DNA from: Porphyridium purpureum
Lineage: Eukaryota; Rhodophyta; Bangiophyceae; Porphyridiales; Porphyridiaceae
Direction: 5' to 3'
Length of the DNA: 64,000 nt
Assembly: GCA_008690995.1 (NCBI GenBank)
Contig: VRMN01000001.1
Coordinates: forward strand, 4,278,001 to 4,342,000
The position numbers and the translations under genes were made by a program. The notes under the pieces were generated by a model. The model saw only the letters and a program-made list of their open reading frames with translations. It was not told the origin of the DNA and did no database searches. Each line of letters begins with the position of its first letter. Position 1 is the stretch's first letter. This document shows positions 49,595 through 59,590 of this stretch, piece by piece.

Positions 49595-50615
49595 TTCCCG
49601 CCCGACTCACCGACGCGCTGCCGCGCACACGCGCATGCTTTGCCGCACGCGTTGCGCGCCCCTGCTTTGCTCCGTCGCCCTATCTTCTGCACGACGTTCC
49701 ACCTCCCCCGCGCTAATCCCACTTCCCCCTTCTTGACGTGCTTTCACCCAACACACACTCACACACACACTCACACGGAACCACACCCCCTTGTACTTTT
49801 CTTTCCGTCCTCATCGTCCTCCGCTCCGTACCCACCACACCAATCACACCTCATCACTACAGCGCCATCCGTCCCGTGGCCCTTAACCGTACGCCAAACA
49901 CACACATTGACAGCGCGAAATTGCGCATCACCGAAACACCGAAACACCGAAGGAAAAATCATCACGCGCTCACGTGCTACCACACGCTTCAGCCGCTCAC
50001 ACTGCAAACCACACGCCCTCCGAAAAACACGCCACACGCACGTACAGTTGCACGCACGGAACTGTACACGTCACGCGCCACGTTTGCGCTCCGACCTGCC
50101 GCGAAACAAGGCTTGAAATAGAGCGGACGCATGAACTGTACTCTGGGTACAGTGGATGGTGGGCTGGACGGCGTGGTGTGCGTGTGTGTGTGTGTGTGTG
50201 TGCGGGTTTGGAGCGCAACTGCGCGGTTGTGTGTGTTTGTGTGTTTGTGTGTTTGTGTGCGCAGGCACATGGAAACGCGCGCCGGGTGGCCTGGAATGTC
50301 GCGTCGCCAGCCACCTGGCAAAATGGGCTGCGCGACCGGACGACGAAGTGGAAACGGCGCGGTGGCGTGCGCCAGCTCGATAGACATGGGCTGTCAGGTC
50401 GTGCGGGACACAGGGCATAAATAGCACGGCGCAGACGTGCGTGGGGACGCAAAGGGAGTGAGGGCCAGCGACAGGCAGGCAGGCAGGTAGGCAGGTGGAC
50501 ACACGGTAACGGCTGGTGTCAGACAGCGGGCGGCATTCGGCTGGTACTGGCGTGCGGTTGTGCCTGGTAACACCGGAAAGGCAGAACGTGCCGCGGGGCA
50601 AGAGCAACAGGCGCC
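49595..50615. other. divergent promoter region with CA/TG microsatellites
   Basis: About 1 kb with (CA)n near 49751-49775, (TG)n near 50182-50200 and a GTGTGTTT-type run to about 50258. Four GTAC motifs lie at 50041-50153. Frames on both strands are low-complexity. No gene is supported. Confidence 0.5.
50041..50153. promoter_or_regulatory. GTAC-core motif cluster in the E3 ligase/dioxygenase promoter
   Basis: CGTACAGT (50041), ACTGTACA (50061), ACTGTACT (50135) and GGTACAGT (50146-50153): two pairs, 20 bp and 11 bp apart, in the divergent gap. Confidence 0.55.
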
Positions 50616-51860
50616 ATGGCGGCCAGAAACGCGGCGAGGTCGCTCTCGGACGTGTACCGCTTGGCACTGCTGCCAACGCTCCGGGCGCGCCTGGACAAGG
50701 CGGCGCCGTGCGTGCAGGAGAAGTTCCATGAGTACGTGCGTTACACCAAGAACGACCAAATGCCCATCACCATGCTGCCCAAGCCACCGGTGCTTTCGCG
50801 TCGCCCAGGCCCGCTTGACGACCGCGAGCTGCAACAGCTGTCGGACACAGGCTACGTCGTGAAGCGCAAGGCATTTAATCCCGACCGTTACATGTCGGCC
50901 ATTCGCCAACTCGGCGAAAGGTGCGACAAACACAAGGTGTCCATCCAGGAGTTCGCCGACAAGGACGAGCGCTTTGTGCTCGCGCTGTCGAATTTCATGT
51001 GTGATGAAATGCTCAGTCGCATCCAGACGCAAATTTATGGCTCCGGCTGGGGATGGCAGAAAATTTCTCTGCATCGGCGCGCCAGTGCACCCAAAACGGC
51101 AGACATCGGCCGTCTCAACCGTAAACACCCACAGCACAGCAGCGTGACAGCTGGCGTGGCGTCATTGTGTGGCACGCCCGAGCACGTGGACACAACCGAG
51201 ACTCCAAACTCGCCATTGACCGTGACCGTTTTTGTTCCGCTCACTGAGCAAAAACTAGAGACCGTATCTCGTCTCCAGGTCTATCCAGGCACCCACCAGC
51301 GCTTGGACATTCCCACCGTCACGTTCGACTACGTATCTGGTCCTGAACCGTCCGCCGACCTGATTTCCGATATCAATGCTCGCGTGAAGCGTGCCGAGAC
51401 CCCTGCGTGGGTGCGCGACGCCTTGTTCATGTGCTTGGTGCTCCCCCGCGAGCAAGGGCCAACCGAGATCTACCGCTCTGCGCTGTTGCTCATGGCATAC
51501 AACCCATTTCTAGGCGACGATGCAATCAAGCCAGTTCCAATCAGCCTTAGTGTCGGAGACGTGCTCTTATTCTACTCCAACACGATGCACAGCGCCACAC
51601 CGCACTTGGAGCCCACCTCGCGATTGAGTGTTGCGATGCGAGCCGGCGTGCCGTACGAGGAAAAGAGCTACATGGTATCTGACTGGGTGTCGCCGCAGTT
51701 TTTCGAGCGGCTCGACAAACATGCCCTTGGAGGTTCACTCAAGAGAAACAGTTTTCTGTTCGCGATCACTGAGAAAGATGCCGTGCAGACGTGGCGTGCG
51801 TCTGGGATGAACGCCCACTGCTATGATTTCAGACAGCTCGTTGCGTCACTTCCGGCGTGA
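50616..51860 (+). CDS. phytanoyl-CoA dioxygenase-like Fe(II)/2-oxoglutarate oxygenase
   Basis: 414 residues. The start MAARNAARSLSDVYRLALLP may be a mitochondrial or other leader. The oxygenase fold spans about 65-380. The iron triad is visible as His190-x-Asp192 (GTPEHVDTTETPNSPLTVTV) and His325 (SNTMHSATPH). The Arg336 that follows (SRLSVAMR) is placed to bind 2-oxoglutarate. The strand before it (ISLSVGDVLLFYS) fits the PhyH family. Such enzymes hydroxylate lipids, acyl-CoAs or small metabolites. The substrate cannot be told. It starts at the first ATG. Confidence 0.75.
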   Translation: MAARNAARSLSDVYRLALLPTLRARLDKAAPCVQEKFHEYVRYTKNDQMPITMLPKPPVLSRRPGPLDDRELQQLSDTGYVVKRKAFNPDRYMSAIRQLGERCDKHKVSIQEFADKDERFVLALSNFMCDEMLSRIQTQIYGSGWGWQKISLHRRASAPKTADIGRLNRKHPQHSSVTAGVASLCGTPEHVDTTETPNSPLTVTVFVPLTEQKLETVSRLQVYPGTHQRLDIPTVTFDYVSGPEPSADLISDINARVKRAETPAWVRDALFMCLVLPREQGPTEIYRSALLLMAYNPFLGDDAIKPVPISLSVGDVLLFYSNTMHSATPHLEPTSRLSVAMRAGVPYEEKSYMVSDWVSPQFFERLDKHALGGSLKRNSFLFAITEKDAVQTWRASGMNAHCYDFRQLVASLPA

Positions 51861-52006
51861 GCGCAACTCCCTGCGGCGGGACAAATAAGCACCTGCGTAC
51901 ACACTCCATACTTGCACACCTTTCTTCCTGCCTATTGATACAGATGCCGGGACAAATGCACAGAAGAACCGTCACACTCAAATGCCACGATGCATAAAGT
52001 CCCGCT

Positions 52007-52747
52007 TCACCTCTTGCGTTTCTGCCTCCACTTGTACACAGCAGGCTCTCCTGTATACTCATCGCGGTCTTTCACGCGCTGGCGCTTCCCTTTGGACATT
52101 AAATTGCGCTCGGTTTCCATGGTGAGCAAGAGCCGGTGCAGCTTTTCTTCTCGTTCGACGCGTCCGGCAAGCTCTTTGTACACTTTCGTCTGCTCTGAGA
52201 GACGCTGCGCCTCGAAAGCAGGATCCACGGGCTTTGCCGGCGACCGATCCTTGGTTTGCAACTCACCGGGCAAACGTTTTGCGTCATGCGAAGCGCCAGC
52301 AGCGATGTCGCTCCTTTCGTCATCGTCGCTCACAAAAATGGTTCGCCTCGGACCGCCTGAGACTTGCGCGAGAGCCGTGAAGTGCATCTGAGACTTTAGC
52401 CGATCAATTTTGGCGGCCTCTACGCTCCTCTTCATTGACACATAGTTGGCGTCATGGTGGAGGACCAGTGCATGCTCTTCTTGGGTGCGGGCGGGGATCG
52501 CGTCAGCCACGTCGCGCCGACGCGCAGTACGAGTACCTGCTGAGATCATGCCATGGTAGAATTCGTCTGGATTTCTCAGCGCTGCTTTCTCACGCAGCCG
52601 CTTCAACTCATCTTCCTTTTTGTGGAAATCACGAGCGCGCAGCTTGTAGTCCTTCTTTTTCTCCAGGAGCCCCAGCCGTTGCCGCCTCTCCGGCTGCGCA
52701 CGCTCCTTATGCATGCGCCGCGGCTCCACTTTCTTCCATGACGACAT
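52007..52747 (-). CDS. UTP11: U3 snoRNP-associated protein UTP11
   Basis: 246 residues. Typical start MSSWKKVEPRRMHKERAQPE followed by RLGLLEKKKDYKLRARDFHKK and LREKAALRNPDEFYHGMI, all hallmarks of the family. The end is a basic tail (VKDRDEYTGEPAVYKWRQKRKR). UTP11 belongs to the small-subunit processome that processes 18S pre-rRNA in the nucleolus. The ATG at 52747 is chosen because it begins the conserved block. An in-frame upstream ATG would add ten residues that lack similarity. Confidence 0.93.
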   Translation of the reverse strand: MSSWKKVEPRRMHKERAQPERRQRLGLLEKKKDYKLRARDFHKKEDELKRLREKAALRNPDEFYHGMISAGTRTARRRDVADAIPARTQEEHALVLHHDANYVSMKRSVEAAKIDRLKSQMHFTALAQVSGGPRRTIFVSDDDERSDIAAGASHDAKRLPGELQTKDRSPAKPVDPAFEAQRLSEQTKVYKELAGRVEREEKLHRLLLTMETERNLMSKGKRQRVKDRDEYTGEPAVYKWRQKRKR

Positions 52748-53097
52748 AGTAATCGGCTTTCGTGATCTCGCGCACAAAACTCACGTTCTGAGTGACCAAC
52801 CAACCAAGCTTTCCAGGTGTCCTTTGTCCCCGCGGCCGGCGTCCAAAATAAAAAAAGTTCACTTCGCCATTATAACCAGTTTGGCGACCGGCTTCGCGGC
52901 AATGATCGGCGATTCCTGTGTGAAGCTCTCTGATTGAGTGATTATATTGCCGCACAGTCGTTTTCAGAAGCTCGAAACCCGGGTCGTAGCGCTCGTCATC
53001 AGTACGATCCCTTCCAACTGATCCTCTACATCATCGTCGTTCCAATCATTTACGGTGGTCGTGCCGAGAAACGTGAGGAGTCTACTTCTCAGTGAAA
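52748..53097. other. divergent promoter between UTP11 and the small 53098 gene
   Basis: 350 bp, AT-richer than average, without GTAC-core motifs of the usual form and without a gene. Confidence 0.4.
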
Positions 53098-53527
53098 ATG
53101 CTTCGAATCGGTGCGCAGTCGGTGCTGCGCCAGAGCGCACGTCGACTGACTGTATCGAAATCCTTGCGCTCCTCTTCGGCTTCCACCATGTGCCGTGCAT
53201 GTTTTCACAACGATGCGGCGCGGGTGACTTCTTTTGCGCCGCAATGGAGCATGACCGCGACAGCGCAGGAGGTCGCAGAGCAAGACACGTCGGGTGGTGA
53301 GTGCGTTCGGCGTAAGACGATGTCCTATGGACTGTGCCAGGCCCTTGACGAAAAAGATGACGGGACATGAGTATCATGATGAAATGATTCTCAATCGGAG
53401 AGCGTCGCTGGATCGCACAGAGTTTGGAGGGACCGTTTTCTTAGCCTGCAGCAGGTCCGAGGCGCCTTGGCACGACTCGAAATGTGAATGTGGAACTCAG
53501 TCTTACAGCGCGAGAAAGTTTCTCTGA
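53098..53527 (+). CDS. possible spliced gene for a small mitochondrial protein
   Basis: The first exon (53098-53296) starts MLRIGAQSVLRQSARRL, a strong mitochondrial presequence without acidic residues for about 38 residues. It is followed by ARVTSFAPQWSMTATAQEVAEQD. It ends at a good donor (ggtg|gtgagtgcg). Reading through the donor also stays open to a stop at 53370. A candidate second exon begins after cgcacag (about 53422) and reads EFGGTVFLACSRSE to a stop at 53527. An alternative acceptor (cctgcag, about 53452) gives another frame that runs into the transporter gene. I do not recognise the product. Confidence 0.35.
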
Positions 53528-53556
53528 TCTTCCTTATTCAAATCTAACCCTGTCGT

Positions 53557-55347
53557 CTACTTCACCTTGGCGCTCTCAGAACTTGGCGGCAACTTCCAGC
53601 TTTGCGACGGGAGCGATTCGAGTGCCTGGAGGCGCTGGGACACAAAACCGAAGACGACCAAAGATATGGGAACGGCCGCAAATGCACAGACAAAATACCC
53701 ATCCATCTCGAGCGGGCAGTGCTCAGGAATGTCGAGGTCACACGGAGTGCGCGCGGTAAAATAGTCAACAAAATACAGCGCAAACACTTTTGGCCACGTG
53801 CCGCCCAGATTTGAGATGGTATTGAGCAATGTTAAATAGGTTCCACCGATCGAGTCGTCTGAAATGCGCGCGAAAAAGGCCCCCATGCTGACAAACATGA
53901 GCGAATCGCTGGCAAACTGATATAGCGTCGACAGGAGCACAAATGTGACAAAGTAAGGCCAAGATACGGCAGCACCTGGACCCGTACCTGGCGAGTAAGC
54001 CATAACCATGAACGGCGCCGCAGCGCAAATCAAGATTCGTAAGCACTGGCCGTAAAAGTATGGAAGCAGCGGCCGCTTCCCGCTCGACCATTTGCCCACC
54101 AGAATAGTTCCAGCGATTTCAAATGGCAGTTGGATGAGGGCAACCAGTGCCATGGTCTGCCTAGGAAATCCCTTCTCGAGCAGCTTGAGTGCGGTCACAT
54201 TGTCATGCACGGCGAATCCGATCTTGGCGATAAATAATGCTACCCCGAGACGCCAGAGCTGGGGCATGCGCAACAACGCGCCCAAGTCTTCGTAGGTCTT
54301 ATACATTTCGGTTCGTTCTCGTGAACTCGAGCCGTTCGTGGCGGAACCGTTCGCCTCTTTGACAAATATGAGGCTCCCCGTGACCACAAGGTACATGGCT
54401 GCTGCGATGCGGAGAAACTTTTCCAGCGTCAGGAGCGAGCCAGATGCCGGAATGGGGATGAAGGAACTTAAATATGTCTGACAGAACTCGGAATTGCTCA
54501 GGGCCAGGAAAAGAGTGAATGAGCAGAAAAAGCCAGATGTCAGTCCTAGGCTCTGGCAAGTCGAGGCATAAGACAAATTCTGCTTCGACAAGATGGTCAG
54601 CGCCCAGCCATCGACGGCAATGTCTTGCGTAGCGGCCAAGAACACAAGCATAGAGAACATGACCGTGAGTAGCAAGACGCGACCCTCCTCAATGGTTTTC
54701 TGCGTGTGAAATGACAGCGCCAGCATGAGGACGGCCGACATCACCTGTGCGGGAATGATCCAGCTTTTTCTGCGCCCTAGCCTGGCGTTCCAGACACTAT
54801 CCACAATTGGACTCCACGCCAGCTTGAGCGAGTACGGATACGAAGCCAACGAAAACACTCCGAGCTGCGTGTACGACAAATGCCCTTCACCTTGCAGTAT
54901 AAAAGGAAGCGATCCGAAGCAGAGCCCCATTGGAATTCCCTGCAGAAAGTACAGGGTCACTAGCAGAAGCATTTGCGGGCCGTCGTTACGCCACGCGCCC
55001 GGCTGGTGCTTAGCCCGCAAATCCCGAGAGTCCGGCTGTGCAAGGACATGATTATTTTCAAATGACACCAGGGCTTCGTGAAAACGTGAATTTCCACTCT
55101 GCCGGTAAACAAGGCCAGACCCACCTCCGTCACCTTCACGGCCGGGGTCCCTCACTTCCACTTCCATGGCTGGGTCCTTGGGTGAGCTCGCGTTCGCGGC
55201 GTTCGCTTCTAAGCGTCCGTCAGCGCCAATGGTTCGCCTGTCCGCCGTGTTCAAAAGGTCGTCTCGCTCTCCAGGAGAGAAAGGGTTGCGAGGCGAGGTC
55301 ATTAAGTCTGTCGCATCATCGTGCTTTTCTTCAACCGCTGCGGTCAT
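53557..55347 (-). CDS. SLC33A1: acetyl-CoA transporter (SLC33A1/AT-1 family)
   Basis: 596 residues. A polar N-terminal region (1-120) precedes about twelve hydrophobic helices. Family features are LLVTLYFLQGIPMGLCFGSLPF, the loop YPYSLKLAWSPIVDSVW-RLGRRKSWI, and LAATQDIAVDGWALTIL. SLC33A1 carries acetyl-CoA into the ER/Golgi lumen, where it serves acetylation of proteins and sugars. The loop around residues 425-440 includes charged residues typical of the major facilitator superfamily. The frame's first codon is GTG; the ATG directly after it is used here. Single exon, good family match. Confidence 0.92.
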   Translation of the reverse strand: MTAAVEEKHDDATDLMTSPRNPFSPGERDDLLNTADRRTIGADGRLEANAANASSPKDPAMEVEVRDPGREGDGGGSGLVYRQSGNSRFHEALVSFENNHVLAQPDSRDLRAKHQPGAWRNDGPQMLLLVTLYFLQGIPMGLCFGSLPFILQGEGHLSYTQLGVFSLASYPYSLKLAWSPIVDSVWNARLGRRKSWIIPAQVMSAVLMLALSFHTQKTIEEGRVLLLTVMFSMLVFLAATQDIAVDGWALTILSKQNLSYASTCQSLGLTSGFFCSFTLFLALSNSEFCQTYLSSFIPIPASGSLLTLEKFLRIAAAMYLVVTGSLIFVKEANGSATNGSSSRERTEMYKTYEDLGALLRMPQLWRLGVALFIAKIGFAVHDNVTALKLLEKGFPRQTMALVALIQLPFEIAGTILVGKWSSGKRPLLPYFYGQCLRILICAAAPFMVMAYSPGTGPGAAVSWPYFVTFVLLSTLYQFASDSLMFVSMGAFFARISDDSIGGTYLTLLNTISNLGGTWPKVFALYFVDYFTARTPCDLDIPEHCPLEMDGYFVCAFAAVPISLVVFGFVSQRLQALESLPSQSWKLPPSSESAKVK

Positions 55348-57257
55348 CACATCAATCCCGCAATTCGCACAAAGAGCCGTGAGTTTGCCGTTCCTCTATT
55401 TGATTCGACCTCATCCGAAAAGTGTCGGCTGGCGGCAAATGCTGTGAGTGCTCACGCAAGTGGAAGAATATGAATCCAAGCGTGACGGGATTTGGAGACA
55501 GACGGAGGGGCTTCTATTCCAGGTGCGCCAAACGTGAAAGGCTCTCTCGAACCGGCGGGAGGGCAGACATTGACGCAAAATTTAAGATAGTGCCAACCGC
55601 TCCGCCAGGATTCCACACAAGTTAAGTGGACTGCGCAGGAACAACGCTGCAGCAGCTTCCCTCTTGTGCTTGAGGCCACTTGTGGTAGCGTGGATGGAAG
55701 AGATAACCTTTGGTGAGATCGGACGTCAGGCAAGTGCGACGTCTCGAACAACGACACGAAAGATCATCAGTCACTGCGCCAAGTTCAAGCAAGCTGCGCC
55801 CTCTGTCTGACGGCGATTCTGCCTCAACGCGCACAGCGTGAGAAGAGATCGCCCAATGCAGCCGCCCCTGGCCCTCGGTTTCCGTCTGTTACGACATTTG
55901 AACAAGCGCGTCACATCTCGATTGTCCGAGTGCCGTGCGATTCGCAACTGCGACGGGATGGGAACGTGGGACAAACAGTCACGCGCTCCACATCACCCTT
56001 CGCCACGCCACCACGGCGCATGCTCGCTGCGATGATTTCTGCACGGAACGGTGCTCTGGCGGTGAACGAAGCTCTCCGCCTGCGGCAAGTCGCATCTTCG
56101 TCCCGAGCGGTCTGAATCATGCGCCGCACGAGATGGTGTGTTGGGAGGAGTGGGGTGACGCGGCATGATCGCATGGTGGACACGAGAGTAGAAACCCGCG
56201 CACATTACACTGGCGGTGGTTGTGCGCGCCAACGCAAGATCAAGCGCGGCGAGTGGCCGACCGATGAGTTGTGCTCCAACAAGACTCAACAACGCCGCGC
56301 CGTTGCCGATCGATGCGGGCAGTTGAATGCGAAATGCATTCGTGACGCGCGCGTTTGTCTAAGATTCATAGCAAAGGCGTGCGCGTTTGGGGGTGTTGGC
56401 GTCGGAGCGTCCAAAAATGGACCGTGCACGCGCTGCGCTCGTGCGCACGTGCCGCCAGCATGAACAGCAGTGACAACAGCGGCGGCGTCATTTGTTGGTG
56501 CGTTTTTTTGTGTGTTTTTTGACGTGGTCACGCGACCTTGCGTCATGAGGCTGGTCGCGAGATTTGAACTTGTGGGAAAAGAGGCACACGAATCATTGAA
56601 CGGATGCGTTGTGTTTGTGCGGTTTGATTAGTTGGCTCAAAGTGTGTGAGTCCGGCTTTTATCTATCTCTCTCGGTGTGTGCGCATGTTGGTTCTGTGGA
56701 ATGGAAGCGGTGTGTAATGTTTTTTCAGTAGGGGGATACAAAGCACACGTCGAAAATCGTGCACAGGAATTTTTATTTGTGTTTTTCTACGTGTGATGGT
56801 GAAAGCCGCGCAGACACAAAGCGGGATTGTAAACACGCGAATCTTAGCATCGTAGCGCACAGACGACGTGAATGAACGCACGAACGAAGACGAAAAAAGG
56901 AAAGATGGTAGCGAGCTGCGTGATAGACATGACGGCCGTCCGGCCGTTAGAAAAGGCATTGGTTTACGGGCCCCATTTGAAGCATCCAACTACCCATGCG
57001 AACTCGCTCGTGTGGGGTATATAGTGCCGCACATGCCAAACTAAAACTCACTGAGAGCTCTCTGCACTGCTTTGAGCAGGATGCGGCCGCGACGATCATA
57101 CACTTGGTGAAGAAGCCGAATCTGGATGACAACTGACTAGGCCGGCGGTTCGACGCGTCGCACAAGCCTCATCGCGTCGTGATCATCCGCCGCCGACGTC
57201 GTAGGCTTGCGCTAGCAACTGCTGTCCGGCTGTACCCGTCGCGATCGGTAAACGGCC
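55348..57257. other. long intergenic region
   Basis: About 1.9 kb between SLC33A1 and the MYB gene. No frame is convincing. Frames near 55838-56183 and 56119-56463 are Arg/Ala-rich on both strands. A GTATATAG sequence (about 57017) and GCTGTACC (57229) lie close to the MYB start. Probably a long promoter. Confidence 0.4.
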
Positions 57258-58163
57258 ATGATGCAGAAGCAGCTCCCGAGCTTTTCCGAGCTCTTGGAAT
57301 GGATGGAAGCCGGCACCGACGAGGAACAATTCCCGCTAAACTCTTTCTGCGACGAGCGAGTGCTGTCCGCAAGAAGCGTCGCTGCATGCCCGCGACCGAG
57401 TCCGCTGCACCCTCAAGCATACGGGACAAAGGCATTGCAGCAACCGCTCTCGGCTGACCTGACGGGCGTTGGAAGGCCTCTTCTCAACAGCCGAATACGG
57501 CCCACGCATGCAGCTCACCCTCCACACCCCGCAAGCTTCTCTGTGTTGAGGACAGGTGAAACACTACAGTACGCAAGAACCTTTGGCGCGAGGTTTACAA
57601 ACGGTGAGGCGTTTGCCGGAACACGCAATGGCGGGTTTCTGCACTCCGAGCAGCCATTTGTCATGCAGCAGAGCACGACTCCTCGGCCAGCCTCGCCAAA
57701 CGACGACGACGGGGACGAAAATGAGGACGAAGAATGCAAGCCCGGCACTAGCCCGGAGAGTAACCCGGGAGGTAGCCGGCCGTCCAGGCTGACCAGCATC
57801 CAGTACGTCCGACAGCGAGTCTACTGGAAGGCCGACGAAGACGAACGGCTTCACGCAGCCGTGCTACAATTTCGTCCGAACCAATGGTCGCGGGTGGCTG
57901 ATTCAGTCAAGACACGTTCTCGCAAGCAGTGCCGCGCGCGATGGGTAAACTATCACCAGGCAAACCGCTTGAACCGAGAATGGACGGCCGACGAGGATCG
58001 AGAGCTGCTTCGACAGCTGTCAATACACGGCAAGCGCTGGAGTCGGATCGCCAGCAGCATTCCCGGACGAACAGAGAACGATTGCAAGAATAGGTACCAT
58101 TCCATATTCCTTTTGCACGAGCGCGAGCCGGATACAGGCTACACCGCACATAATAGTTGTTAA
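57258..58163 (+). CDS. R2R3-type MYB transcription factor
   Basis: 301 residues. The first 185 are Pro/Ser/Arg-rich with a short acidic patch (NDDDGDENEDEE). Two MYB repeats follow: about 187-236 (YWKADEDERLHAAVLQ ... WSRVADSVKTRSRKQCRARW) and 237-290 (REWTADEDRELLRQLSIHGKRWSRIASSIPGRTENDCKNRY). The Trp/hydrophobic spacing of both repeats is intact, so DNA binding is expected. The repeats are at the C-terminus, leaving the Pro/Ser-rich part as a possible activation region, the reverse of most plant R2R3 proteins. Targets are unknown. It starts at the first ATG (MMQKQL). Confidence 0.9.
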   Translation: MMQKQLPSFSELLEWMEAGTDEEQFPLNSFCDERVLSARSVAACPRPSPLHPQAYGTKALQQPLSADLTGVGRPLLNSRIRPTHAAHPPHPASFSVLRTGETLQYARTFGARFTNGEAFAGTRNGGFLHSEQPFVMQQSTTPRPASPNDDDGDENEDEECKPGTSPESNPGGSRPSRLTSIQYVRQRVYWKADEDERLHAAVLQFRPNQWSRVADSVKTRSRKQCRARWVNYHQANRLNREWTADEDRELLRQLSIHGKRWSRIASSIPGRTENDCKNRYHSIFLLHEREPDTGYTAHNSC

Positions 58164-58776
58164 TTGGCTCTTTAGCTGTACTTCACGCGGTGTCTGGAGC
58201 AATCCGGGCACGTTCGCAGTAGGCCGTACGTCATGCGCAAATGAATGAAAGCCTTGTACAGTTCACAATCTCTGTCTCTTCCCCGGTGGCAGCCCCACGA
58301 CGTCCACACTGTATCCTCAGTTCTGCGTGCCTTGTCCTCCTTGAAAATTCGTTTCACTCGATTCTGATGAGAAATACTACGGCGTTGGAAGAGCCATGAA
58401 CGCCGAGTCTGCATCCTCAAGCTTCACCGCTGCCTGTGTGTGGCGCCGGAGAACAGCCTTGATGTGCGTCCAACCTCTTACGTCCATGTCCCATTTAACC
58501 CTCATGCCGCTCGTTGCGTGATGTCCCGCAACCCACGGCACTGGAGAGTGCTCGAAAACTGTGCCTGCACGTTTCCGCTCGCATGGTATCGAGCTCACCA
58601 CAGTTAATTAAGATAAAAAACGATGTTTTTAACATTCTTTTGTGTTCTGTCGGTTCATCTTCCACACCGATCTCGTCGCGGGTGATAAAGATTCGAAGAG
58701 GGCCTACAGAGGACAGGGCCAGAGCAGGTGGGATCAGGAGCAAGGGGTGACGCAGCGAGAACAGCGCGTACGTACG
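58164..58776. other. intergenic region between MYB and rubredoxin genes
   Basis: About 600 bp with GCTGTACT (58175) and TGTACAGT (58255-58262). A minus-strand frame (58377-58601) is protein-like near KWDMDVRGWTHIKAVLRRH but lacks a good ATG. It might be an exon. Confidence 0.35.
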
Positions 58777-59337
58777 ATGGTGGCGTTTGTCAACAGCGTC
58801 GTGAGCGTGCGGACGGGTGCGAGTGCCCGCGTCGGCGGTGGAGCGCGCCCGGCATGCGCGGCGGTTGGGAGCGTGAAACGGTGCGTGCGCGCGCGCACCG
58901 TGCGGATTCGCATGCAGCAGAAAGAGGAGGACGACGCGGCGGTGAAGCTGGAGGTGGGAGAGGAGGACCCGGAGAAGAAGAGGAAGCGAGAGGAGGCAGA
59001 GCGCCTACGGGCCGCGGAAAAGTTCATCGAGATCGACCAGGGTGACATGGAATGCATGTCGTGCGGCTACGTGTACGAGAGGAAAAAGGGTGAGCCGAGT
59101 AAAGGCATTCCGGCCGGAACACCGTTTGATGCCATCCCAGATACTTTCGAGTGCCCTGGCTGCCGCTCGGAGAAATCGTCCTTCAAAAGCATCAAAAAGG
59201 TCATCGCTGGGTTCGCGGAGAACCAGTCGTATGGCTTTGGCAGCAACACCTGGACCGGTGATCAGAAGACAAGCTTTATTTTCGGTGGGCTGGCCATCTT
59301 CTTCCTGCTCTTCCTGTCTGGCTATCTGCTCGAATAG
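58777..59337 (+). CDS. plastid membrane-anchored rubredoxin
   Basis: 186 residues. Transit peptide about 1-45 (MVAFVNSVVSVRTGASAR), then an acidic/basic helix (EEDPEKKRKREEAERL). The rubredoxin domain (about 88-135) has four iron-binding cysteines, Cys93, Cys96, Cys126 and Cys129 (ECMSCGYVY, FECPGC). The end is one hydrophobic helix (about 167-184). This matches the thylakoid rubredoxins RubA/RBD1 of cyanobacteria, algae and plants, which are needed to assemble photosystem I or II. The ATG at 58777 is the first after the open frame's start and gives a normal leader. Confidence 0.93.
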   Translation: MVAFVNSVVSVRTGASARVGGGARPACAAVGSVKRCVRARTVRIRMQQKEEDDAAVKLEVGEEDPEKKRKREEAERLRAAEKFIEIDQGDMECMSCGYVYERKKGEPSKGIPAGTPFDAIPDTFECPGCRSEKSSFKSIKKVIAGFAENQSYGFGSNTWTGDQKTSFIFGGLAIFFLLFLSGYLLE

Positions 59338-59590
59338 AGTAGCTTCACGGCGAGAATCCGCTCGGCAAATGAGTATTGCGCCGGTGCGCTGGAATTTGAA
59401 ATGAAACACCCTAGGCCGAGTAGACACAATATACACGTATCTATCCATCATCTCCTGGTCGCCGTATGCATTTCACGCAGGCAAGGTCATTCCACCCGGC
59501 GATCGCACACCACGTCGGAACGGGTTGTGACCCAATTTCCGGAACAAAGCATCGAGGCCAAGCGGAAAACCCTGTCACTCGCACGGCGAC

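Noticed and set aside
58377-58743. Two-exon minus-strand gene joined by a 34-bp intron
   Set aside because: The intron would be too short and the product has no supported start. Kept only as a remark.
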